Part shown: positions 1 through 6,091 of the stretch, one piece after another | How the letters are laid out: each line of letters starts with the position of its first letter | Position numbering within the stretch: position 1 is the first letter of the stretch | Assembly: GCA_016793585.1 (NCBI GenBank) | Contig: JAEUJR010000669.1 | Span: 1 to 6,163 of the forward strand | DNA length: 6,163 bases | Direction: 5' to 3' | From: Archangium sp. | GTDB taxonomy: Bacteria > Myxococcota > Myxococcia > Myxococcales > Myxococcaceae | Notes under the pieces: generated by a model | What the model was told of the DNA's origin: nothing | Databases searched by the model: none | Seen by the model: the letters and a program-made list of their open reading frames with translations, nothing else | Position numbers and translations under genes: made by a program

Positions 1-290
1 TCGGTCCACTCGTTCGAGACGATGCCGTGCACCGAGGCATAGGCGCCGGTCGCAATCGTCGCGTGGCCGCACGAGGTGATGGTGGGCGCGACCTCGTAGC
101 GGGCGTCACGAAACCGCAGCCCCTGCTCGACGAGGCGGCGAAAGCCACCCTTCGTCTGCGGCAGGCGCTCGTCGAACGAGTCGGCCGAGAGCTGATCGAC
201 GACGATCACCACCCCGAGGCGCGGCCGTTCTTGAGCCATGGCTTCGAGGGAAACCACCATCACCGCGCTGAGCAGAAGGCTGCGAGACAC
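1..290 (-). CDS. PafA-like secreted alkaline phosphatase / type I phosphodiesterase, N-terminal part (truncated by window edge)
   Basis: This is the start of a gene read leftward out of the window; 96 codons are visible. The product should hydrolyse phosphate mono- or diesters outside the cytoplasm. I chose the GTG at 290-288 because it opens a clean signal peptide (MSRSLLLSAVMVVSLEAMA, with an A-M-A cleavage site before QE at residues 20-21) and has a weak AGAAG box 7 bases upstream. A GTG 13 codons earlier (329-327) would add a Pro/Cys-rich stretch unlike an n-region. Mature-protein motifs follow the alkaline phosphatase superfamily of the PafA type: VIVVDQ with metal-binding Asp32, GGFRRLVEQG at 48-57, APTITSCGH with probable nucleophile Thr72, and HGIVSNEW with Asn93. 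The Asp-Thr and Thr-Asn spacings (40 and 21) nearly match the 41 and 21 I recall for PafA (D38, T79, N100). The rest of the active site lies outside the window, so substrate preference cannot be judged. A nucleotide pyrophosphatase-like enzyme is the main alternative. Confidence 0.85.
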   Translation of the reverse strand, partial: MSRSLLLSAVMVVSLEAMAQERPRLGVVIVVDQLSADSFDERLPQTKGGFRRLVEQGLRFRDARYEVAPTITSCGHATIATGAYASVHGIVSNEWT

Positions 291-331
291 GCGGGGGCTT
301 CTACATGGGCCACACGCTGGAGGAGTCACAT

Positions 332-347
332 TTCCGTTTCGTCGGAA
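332..347. promoter_or_regulatory. Perfect 5-bp dyad (TTCCG-N6-CGGAA) between divergent genes, possible operator
   Basis: The 123-base gap between the phosphatase start (290) and the lipoprotein start (414) must hold the promoters for both directions. Within it, TTCCG at 332-336 and CGGAA at 343-347 form a perfect inverted repeat around six bases. It lies in the least GC-rich part of the gap (about 326-347). The size and position would suit a dimeric repressor or activator site. However, a 5-bp dyad can arise by chance, and I see no second copy. No convincing -35/-10 pair was found on either strand; TTGGCG at 360-365 is the best -35-like hexamer on the plus strand but lacks a good -10. Confidence 0.2.
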
Positions 348-400
348 CGCAGCAAGTGATTGGCGACGACGAAGCCATCGTCTACGTCCCGATCCCTTCA

Positions 401-406
401 AGGGGG
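401..406 (+). promoter_or_regulatory. Ribosome binding site deciding the lipoprotein start
   Basis: AGGGGG at 401-406 lies 7 bases before the GTG at 414-416 and is the only good Shine-Dalgarno-like box near this start. It supports GTG 414 over the upstream in-frame TTG at 360, which would place 18 polar residues before the signal peptide. Confidence 0.6.
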
Positions 407-413
407 CGGTTCG

Positions 414-2033
414 GTGATTCGTGCTCTGGTGGCCAGCGTCGCGCTGGTGGTGGCGTCATGCGCTCCGGCGATTCCGCCGTGCGGCCCGACGACGTGTGAA
501 GGCGGCTGCTGTGACGCGCGTGGGCTGTGCGTGGCAGGCCGCACGAAGCGCATCTGTGGGCTGGGCGGGAACGCGTGCGTGTCATGCGAAGGCGCCGAGC
601 TCTGTGTCGAAGGCGCGTGTGTCATGCCGCTCGCCGATGGTGGCGTCGACGCCGGGGTCGACGCGGGGGCTGAACCCGACGCGGGCCGTCGCCGAACCGT
701 GCTCGTGCGCCGCACCGACGAGACGTGGCTGCTCGACGGCGGTGTCACCTCGACCGACTTCGATCTCAACGCGATTCGGCCGCAGCAGCTGCTCTACGAA
801 GACGAGGCGGGCGAGTACGTCACCGTCGACGCGGTCATGCAGTCGGGGCCGGTACTGCGCTTCGAAGACGTTCCCGAGGGGCCCTACGTCGTGCTCCGGG
901 CGGGCGACTACATCGCCTCCGACGTCGACTCGCTCGAGCTGGGCGCGCGCTCCGTCGGCCGCAGGAGCCCGCTCGTCGGCAATGGCACCCTGGCCGTCAC
1001 GCTCACCGGCGCCGCCTTTCAGCAGAGCGACGTGGTGCAGGCGCACAGCTTCGGAGCAGGCTCGATCGTCGAACAGTTCAGGAACACGCCCCCTGACGCA
1101 GGAGTGCTCTCGTCGTCGGCGACGCTGTTCGGGCAGCCGCTGGCGTTCGCGCTGCGCAACGACTCCGACGAGCTCACCGTCTCGGTGCGCCGCACGATCA
1201 ACACGGGCGGGCTGAACTGGAGCTCGGCCGTGCTCGGAGGAACGGTGCCCGCGCCCGATCTCGGCCCGGGCCAGACCGCGAACGTGGCGGTGTCGCTCGT
1301 GCAACTGCCCCAGCAACGCTGGCCCCTCGAGCTGCGCAGCTCGGGCTTCGAGCAGTTCGTGCGCGACGTTCACCCGGCGGCCACCACCACCTTCACACAG
1401 GCCGTGATCTCGGCGGTGCCCGCCAGCACGCGAGCCGGGAGCGGCGGCGACTTCGAGGGCCGCTCGGCGTCGCTGGGCGTGCTCACCAACACCTCCGGCC
1501 GGCCCGACGTTCTCCAGGACATCACCGTGGGCAACCCCACGCCGGCCTCGACGCTGGTCGCAGACGGCCGCCTGCTCGCGTCGGTTCCGCTCACGCTGTC
1601 TGGCCGCACCTTCAACAAAGCGGTCGAGGCGCTCGTGACGACGGTGACCGATGGCGGCGTACTCGACGCGACGCTCAGCCCGCCGCGCTTCCTGCGCATC
1701 AACGGAGAGGCCGCCGACGTGAACCGCACCGGCGTGTCTCAGAACCCCGTGCTCGAGTGGTCGCCGCCCGCGCTCGGCACGCCCACGATCTACGTCATCG
1801 TGATCACGAAGCTGATGCCGCAGGGGACGACGCTGACCGAGGGATTCTCGCTGCGGCTGCGCACGCCGTTCACGCGCATCAAGGTGCCAGGCCAGTTCCT
1901 CGAGCAGGGCTCGCCCTACGTCGCGCAGGTGATCGCGGTGGCCAACGTCGGCTTCGACCAGAAGCGCTTCCCGCTCCAATTCTCCCGCGAGAGCAGCAAG
2001 GCGACCGCCGTCACCTCCATCTTCATTCCCTGA
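414..2033 (+). CDS. Cysteine-rich lipoprotein of unknown function
   Basis: A 539-residue exported lipoprotein that I do not recognise as a characterised family. From GTG 414 the protein begins VIRALVASVALVVASC: one Arg, a hydrophobic core and a lipobox (VAS-C) with lipidated Cys16. Residues 23-69 hold ten further cysteines (23, 28, 32, 33, 39, 48, 55, 58, 64, 69), including a GCCDxxGxC motif. This resembles small disulfide modules near the N-terminus of many myxobacterial lipoproteins. No cysteine occurs after residue 69. A DAG-rich linker (78-91) and an RRR stretch follow. The rest is beta-rich, with no transmembrane segment or catalytic motif that I can see. Residues about 140-180, with FEDVPEG at 150-156, look like a small beta-sandwich. 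Residues about 444-530 (NPVLEWSPP, then YVIVITKL and YVAQVIAVAN) resemble a fibronectin type III fold. It is probably co-transcribed with the protease that starts 8 bases after its stop. A binding or scaffold role at the envelope is inference. Confidence 0.88.
   Translation: MIRALVASVALVVASCAPAIPPCGPTTCEGGCCDARGLCVAGRTKRICGLGGNACVSCEGAELCVEGACVMPLADGGVDAGVDAGAEPDAGRRRTVLVRRTDETWLLDGGVTSTDFDLNAIRPQQLLYEDEAGEYVTVDAVMQSGPVLRFEDVPEGPYVVLRAGDYIASDVDSLELGARSVGRRSPLVGNGTLAVTLTGAAFQQSDVVQAHSFGAGSIVEQFRNTPPDAGVLSSSATLFGQPLAFALRNDSDELTVSVRRTINTGGLNWSSAVLGGTVPAPDLGPGQTANVAVSLVQLPQQRWPLELRSSGFEQFVRDVHPAATTTFTQAVISAVPASTRAGSGGDFEGRSASLGVLTNTSGRPDVLQDITVGNPTPASTLVADGRLLASVPLTLSGRTFNKAVEALVTTVTDGGVLDATLSPPRFLRINGEAADVNRTGVSQNPVLEWSPPALGTPTIYVIVITKLMPQGTTLTEGFSLRLRTPFTRIKVPGQFLEQGSPYVAQVIAVANVGFDQKRFPLQFSRESSKATAVTSIFIP
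645..686 (+). repeat. DAG-repeat linker inside the lipoprotein
   Basis: Codons 78-91 of the lipoprotein encode VDAG VDAG AEPDAG, three Asp-Ala-Gly units built from near-repeats of GTCGACGCSGG. It separates the cysteine-rich module from the beta-rich body and is probably a flexible spacer lifting the body away from the membrane anchor. Single DAG units also occur in the downstream protease (NSDAGLPDGG, DPDAGPTPG, QSDAGANG), a shared compositional habit. Confidence 0.6.
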
Positions 2034-2041
2034 GCACCGCC

Positions 2042-5000
2042 ATGAACCTTCTCGTCGCCCTCGTGGTGGCCGCAGCGCCAGCCGACTTCGATGTCTTCTT
2101 CTCCTCGGGGCTGGTGAAGCCTGTCGTGCAGCGCGACGACGTCTTCACAGCGCATGTCGAGCCGCGCCTGGGCGTGCCGACGATGCTGTGGGCGCTGCAG
2201 GTTGGTCCTGACGCCCCCGGGTGGACTCGCGCCGACCTGAGCCCGGCCGAGGCGGCACGTCGTCACCTGCTCGGCGTCGCCAGCGCCTTCCGGCTCAGTG
2301 GTGAGGCCGTCGCGCGACTCGATCACCGGCACACGCTCGATCTCGGGCACGGGGCGATCGTGGTGACGTTCGGGAGATCGTTCGACGGGGTCGCGCTCTT
2401 CCGTGACGAGCTGCACGTGGTGATGACGCAGGCGCGCGAGCTGGTGGCCATCACCGGCAACGTGAACCCTGCGACTCCGAAGGAGCGAGGCTTTCGGCTG
2501 ACGGGAACCACCGCGGTCGCGACCGCTGCCCGGGAGCTCGGCTTCACCGTCGGCGTGCTCTCGCTCGACAAGGAGCGCGACGGCTGGCAGCGCGTCTCCG
2601 AATCGAACGGGCTGGTGAACGCTCGTGCCCGGCGCGTCTGGTACGGCCTGCCCGACGGCCTCGAGCCTGCGTGGCACGTCGAGCTCGACTCCGGCGATTC
2701 GGCGTTCTTCGAGGTCGTCAGTGCGTGGGACGGGCGGCTGCTCTCGCGAAAGAACCTCACGGTGGACGCGACGTGGCGGGTCTACGCCGACACGGCACCG
2801 CCTTTCGCGCCGGCCGATTCACCGTACGGCGCCGGGTACACACCCCACCCCACCGGCGTGCGGCTGCCGCCCATCGATGGTGACTGGGTGAGCGCGTCGC
2901 TGGTGACGCTCGACTTCGCGCCTGGCGCTCGCACCGACCCATGGCTGCCCGGCAACGCGACGACGCTGCAGGGCAACAACGCGTTCTCGTTCGTCGACCT
3001 CTTCCCCCCGTTCGGGTTGAACAGCGACGCCGGTCTGCCCGACGGCGGCACCCGCCCGCAGGACCAGCTCACGCCGATGAGCGCTCCCGGGGTGTTCGAC
3101 TACTCGTACGATCCCGACGCGGGCCCGACTCCCGGAGCGCAGGCCAACGCGGCGAACACGCACCTCTTCTACACGGTGAACTGGCTGCACGACTGGGTGC
3201 TGGCGGCCGGCTTCGACGAAGCGGCGGGCAACGGCCAGAAGGACAACCTCGGCCACGGCGGCAAAGCAGACGACGCGCTCTCGGTGTCGGCGTTCAGCTT
3301 CGCGCGGCCGAACAACGCCTCGATGACGACGCTCGCCGATGGAGAGACGTCGCGCATGCAGATGGGCAACTTCAGCGCCTTTCAGGTGCGCTACCTCGAG
3401 CTCTCGGCGCTCGACGCGGGGCGGCTCGCGGTGTCGAGCGCTGGCCCGCTGACTCCGGTGAGCGCGCCGATCGCGGTGATGCAGTCAGACGCGGGCGCGA
3501 ACGGCTGTGACGAACTCTTCGATCCCTCGGCGCTCTCGGGCCGCATCGCCGTGGCGTACGCACAGGGCTGCAACGTGCGTGAATCGTTCAACCGCGCGCT
3601 CGACGCTGGAGCCGCTGCCCTCATCGTCGTCTCGGCGAACAACGGCTTCCCGAGCCTCTCCATCCCCGACGCGTCGATCACCGTGCCGCTCGTCGGCGTC
3701 ACCGCCGCGCCGAGCCCGTTCCTCACGGCCCTCGATGCGGGAACGCCCTTCTCGGCGACGTACTTCACGTACCAGATGCCGGCGCGACCGAGCGCGCTCG
3801 ACACCCAGGTGATCACCCACGAGTTCGGGCACTTCATCTCGAACCGGCTCATCAGCGACACGGCGGGCCTGCAGCTGCAGATCTCGGGCTCGATGGGCGA
3901 AGGCTGGAGCGACTTCTTCGCGCTGCTGCAGACCGTTCGCGCGAGCGATGCACGGGTGCCGGCGAACGCGAACTGGTCGGGCGTGTTCGGCGTAGGCGGG
4001 TACGTGGTGGGCGGGCCAGACGATCTCGGCAGGCCGCTCGAGCATCACTGGTCGGGCATTCGCCGCTACCCGTACACGGTCGACACCGAGAAGAACGGGC
4101 TCTCGTTCAGGCACATTCGTGACGGCGCCGCGCTCCCGCCCGGGCTCGTCGGCTTCAGCCAGCTCAACTCCGAAGTGCACGCGGCTGGCGAGGTGTGGTG
4201 CACCATGCTGTGGGAGGGCTTCGTCGGCCACCTGCGCGCGACGCCAGACTTCGAGCGCGCACGAAAGCAGATGCTCGAGACCTTCATCGCCGCGCTGAAG
4301 GCGACGCCGGCCAACCCCGACTTCCTCGAGGCGCGTGACGCGATGCTGGCGGTGGCCTTCGCTGCCGACCCCGCGTTCTTCCGCACGCTCTACTCGGGCT
4401 TCGCGAAGCGGGGCGCCGGCCCACGCGCCGAAGCGCCGTCGAAGCTCGCGACCAACAACGCGCCCGTGCTCGAAGACACCTCGATGGGCGACGCCGTGAA
4501 GATCACCGCGGCAGGCGTCGACGACTCGCGCGGCTGGTGCGACCGCGATGGCCGGCTCGACGTCGGAGAGTCGGGCCTGCTCAACCTCACGGCACGCAAC
4601 GTGGGCTTCGCGGCCATCTCGGCGCCGCAGACGCTCAAGGTGCGCTCGCTCTCGCAGGGCGTGGTGGTGGAAGGTGATGGGCTGGTGACGTTCGCGCCCT
4701 CGGCACCGTTCGGCGTGGTGCGTGCCTCGACACCGGTTCGACTCGAGAGCGCGACCGACGTGCGCATGCTCGAGTTCCGCGTCGACACCGTCGGCCAGAC
4801 ACCTGCCTCGACGAGTCTCGTGACGGTGCTCGCGAACGCCGACGTGATCGCCTCGGCGACGGAAGACTTCGAAGGTTCGTACGCGCTCGATCGTGGCACC
4901 GGCTGGCGGCGTGGAGACGACCTCGAGGCGAACGACTACTTCCTCGTCGAAGAGCTGTGGCACCCCTCGCCGCAGACGCCGACGCAGACGTTGATGAACG

Positions 5001-6091
5001 GGCCGAACGCCACCTCACGTGGCCACTCGTGGCTCACCACGCCCGCCCTGACGGTCGGCACGCAGCCCGTCACCGTGCGCTTCAAGCACCGCTACCAGTT
5101 CGAGAGCTCGGGCATGACCCAGTGGGACGGGGCCTATGTCGAGGTCTCGGAGGACGGGCAGCAGACCTGGACGCAGGTGACGACCGTCGTGCCCGCCTAC
5201 TCCGGCACGATCTCGACGACGACGCCGCAGGGGCGCGCGAGCACGAACCCCTCGGCGGGTCAGGCTGCGTGGGTCGGCACCAGCAACGGCTACCCGGCGT
5301 TCCTCACGCAGACCCTGAACCTCGGCACGCGCTACGCGAACAAGACGATTCACCTGCGCTTCGTGATCGCGACCGACGCGAACGGCGGCCGAACGGGGTG
5401 GGATCTCGACGACGTCGAGGTCGCGGGGCTGAGCACGACGCCGTTCACGCAGCGTGTGGCCGACAGGCAGCAGTGCGTGAACCGTCCTCCGACGCTCGAG
5501 GCCGGCCCGCCACGCGACATCGCCGAGAAGCAGCAGGTGACGCTCACCGCCAGCGTGATGGACCCCGACGGCGACCCCGTCACGCTGACGTGGGCCCAGG
5601 TTGGCGGCCCGTCGGTCTCGCTCGCTGGAGACACCTTCACCGCGCCCGACGTCACGCAAGACACGCCGCTCGAGTTCGAGGTGACCGCGAAAGACGCGGC
5701 GCTGGAGTCGAAAGATCGGCTCACGCTCACGGTGAAGGCCGTGAACACGCCGCCACAGGTGATGGCGTCGGGGCCGAACGTGGTGCGCTCGGGGCAGCAG
5801 TTCGTGCTCACCGGCACTGGCATCGACGCTGACGCAGACACGCTGACGACGACCTTCGTGCAGACGCGCGGGCCGCTCGCGAAGGACCTCGGGGGAGGCA
5901 AGTTCCAGGCGCCGCCCGTGAGGGAGCCCGATCGCATGTACTTCGACGTGATCGTCTCCGATGGGCAGGCCCGGGCGACCTTCCCGCTCGAGGTGGGACT
6001 CGAACCGTCGGCCTGCGGCTGCACGGCGTCACCGCTCGACGTGTTCGGCTTCGCGCTCGCGGCGTTGCTGCTGCGTCGACGGAAGCGCTAG
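2042..6091 (+). CDS. Surface M36 (fungalysin-type) metalloprotease with PA domain and MYXO-CTERM tail
   Basis: A 1349-residue zinc endopeptidase, exported and anchored at the cell surface. ATG 2042 gives a short signal peptide (MNLLVALVVAAAPA, then DFDVFF). Residues about 75-142 form the FTP propeptide (HGAIVVTFGRSFDGVALFRD). The catalytic domain spans about 245-800. HEFGH at 593-597 supplies zinc ligands His593 and His597 and catalytic Glu594, and GEGWSD at 619-624 supplies the third ligand Glu620. EVHAAGEVWCTMLWEGF, from residue 711, is the conserved M36 downstream block. A protease-associated (PA) domain is inserted at about 453-578, with Cys489 and Cys510 probably paired; such domains usually bind substrate or shape access. 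Next come a CARDB-like segment (about 830-930, CDRDGRLDVGESG), a MAM-like module (about 940-1130, from EDFEG to GWDLDDVEV), two Ig/PKD-like repeats (1147-1322) and a MYXO-CTERM tail (Cys-Gly-Cys at 1325-1327, hydrophobic stretch, RRRKR). No Shine-Dalgarno box precedes the ATG, so translation may be coupled to the lipoprotein ending 8 bases upstream. All expected catalytic residues are intact. Confidence 0.93.
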   Translation: MNLLVALVVAAAPADFDVFFSSGLVKPVVQRDDVFTAHVEPRLGVPTMLWALQVGPDAPGWTRADLSPAEAARRHLLGVASAFRLSGEAVARLDHRHTLDLGHGAIVVTFGRSFDGVALFRDELHVVMTQARELVAITGNVNPATPKERGFRLTGTTAVATAARELGFTVGVLSLDKERDGWQRVSESNGLVNARARRVWYGLPDGLEPAWHVELDSGDSAFFEVVSAWDGRLLSRKNLTVDATWRVYADTAPPFAPADSPYGAGYTPHPTGVRLPPIDGDWVSASLVTLDFAPGARTDPWLPGNATTLQGNNAFSFVDLFPPFGLNSDAGLPDGGTRPQDQLTPMSAPGVFDYSYDPDAGPTPGAQANAANTHLFYTVNWLHDWVLAAGFDEAAGNGQKDNLGHGGKADDALSVSAFSFARPNNASMTTLADGETSRMQMGNFSAFQVRYLELSALDAGRLAVSSAGPLTPVSAPIAVMQSDAGANGCDELFDPSALSGRIAVAYAQGCNVRESFNRALDAGAAALIVVSANNGFPSLSIPDASITVPLVGVTAAPSPFLTALDAGTPFSATYFTYQMPARPSALDTQVITHEFGHFISNRLISDTAGLQLQISGSMGEGWSDFFALLQTVRASDARVPANANWSGVFGVGGYVVGGPDDLGRPLEHHWSGIRRYPYTVDTEKNGLSFRHIRDGAALPPGLVGFSQLNSEVHAAGEVWCTMLWEGFVGHLRATPDFERARKQMLETFIAALKATPANPDFLEARDAMLAVAFAADPAFFRTLYSGFAKRGAGPRAEAPSKLATNNAPVLEDTSMGDAVKITAAGVDDSRGWCDRDGRLDVGESGLLNLTARNVGFAAISAPQTLKVRSLSQGVVVEGDGLVTFAPSAPFGVVRASTPVRLESATDVRMLEFRVDTVGQTPASTSLVTVLANADVIASATEDFEGSYALDRGTGWRRGDDLEANDYFLVEELWHPSPQTPTQTLMNGPNATSRGHSWLTTPALTVGTQPVTVRFKHRYQFESSGMTQWDGAYVEVSEDGQQTWTQVTTVVPAYSGTISTTTPQGRASTNPSAGQAAWVGTSNGYPAFLTQTLNLGTRYANKTIHLRFVIATDANGGRTGWDLDDVEVAGLSTTPFTQRVADRQQCVNRPPTLEAGPPRDIAEKQQVTLTASVMDPDGDPVTLTWAQVGGPSVSLAGDTFTAPDVTQDTPLEFEVTAKDAALESKDRLTLTVKAVNTPPQVMASGPNVVRSGQQFVLTGTGIDADADTLTTTFVQTRGPLAKDLGGGKFQAPPVREPDRMYFDVIVSDGQARATFPLEVGLEPSACGCTASPLDVFGFALAALLLRRRKR
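5480..6007 (+). repeat. Two tandem Ig/PKD-like repeats near the protease C-terminus
   Basis: Residues 1147-1234 and 1235-1322 are diverged copies of one 88-residue unit. Each opens with N-x-PP (NRPPTLEAG and NTPPQVMASG). Each then carries a bipartite Ca-type loop followed by a strand ending in GP: DPDGDPVTLTWAQVGGP in the first, DADADTLTTTFVQTRGP in the second. Both close with F-x-V plus D-rich hairpins (EFEVTAKD and YFDVIVSDG). The pattern matches PKD/REJ or cadherin-like beta-sandwiches used as stalks in secreted bacterial enzymes. They would hold the catalytic part away from the anchored tail. Confidence 0.65.
6014..6088 (+). other. MYXO-CTERM sorting/anchoring signal (C-terminus of the protease)
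   Basis: The last 25 residues read CGC, TASPLD, a hydrophobic run VFGFALAALLL and a basic end RRRKR. This is the three-part layout of the MYXO-CTERM domain: an invariant cysteine, a short transmembrane helix and an Arg-rich tail. In Myxococcota this tail is thought to be processed by a myxosortase (a CPBP-family intramembrane protease), leaving the protein on the outer surface, probably through a modified cysteine. It is the strongest lineage marker in the window. Confidence 0.88.
6088..6091. other. CTAG palindrome shared by two convergent stop codons
   Basis: The protease ends with TAG at 6089-6091. On the opposite strand the reading frame of the cyclase-like gene ends with TAG at 6090-6088. 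Both stops lie in the same self-complementary CTAG, so the two genes overlap tail to tail by 4 bases. There is no room for a terminator between them, so each transcript must run into the other gene. Confidence 0.6.

Noticed and set aside
27..359. 110-codon plus-strand open frame at the left end
   Set aside because: It is antisense to the phosphatase start, which carries a signal peptide and family motifs. The plus-strand product is Arg/His-rich without recognisable features.
360..387. Possible sigma-70 promoter (TTGGCG followed by CTACGT)
   Set aside because: The -10 match is poor and such hexamers are frequent by chance; not enough to annotate a promoter.
360..413. TTG start at 360 for the lipoprotein
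   Set aside because: It would put 18 Ser/Thr/Gly-rich residues ahead of the signal peptide. GTG 414 has AGGGGG at a 7-base spacing and yields a normal lipoprotein signal.
582..1979. A 465-codon open frame antisense to the lipoprotein
   Set aside because: Its product is Arg/Glu/His-rich with no domain or signal. It mirrors the codon bias of the plus-strand gene, as expected at very high GC. The plus strand has a lipobox, cysteine module and RBS.
1757..2041. Extension of the protease frame upstream to 1757
   Set aside because: No stop interrupts the frame, but the extension overlaps the lipoprotein and encodes Arg/His/Ala-rich sequence. It would bury the signal peptide that begins at ATG 2042.
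3485..4963. A 492-codon open frame antisense to the protease
   Set aside because: It lies opposite the catalytic and PA domains, where the plus strand has HEFGH, GEGWSD and other conserved motifs. The antisense product is Arg/Glu/Val-rich low-complexity sequence.
4957..5832. 291-codon plus-strand frame inside the protease gene
   Set aside because: It is an out-of-frame shadow with Arg/Asp/His-rich composition; the protease frame continues through it with MAM-like and Ig-like domains.
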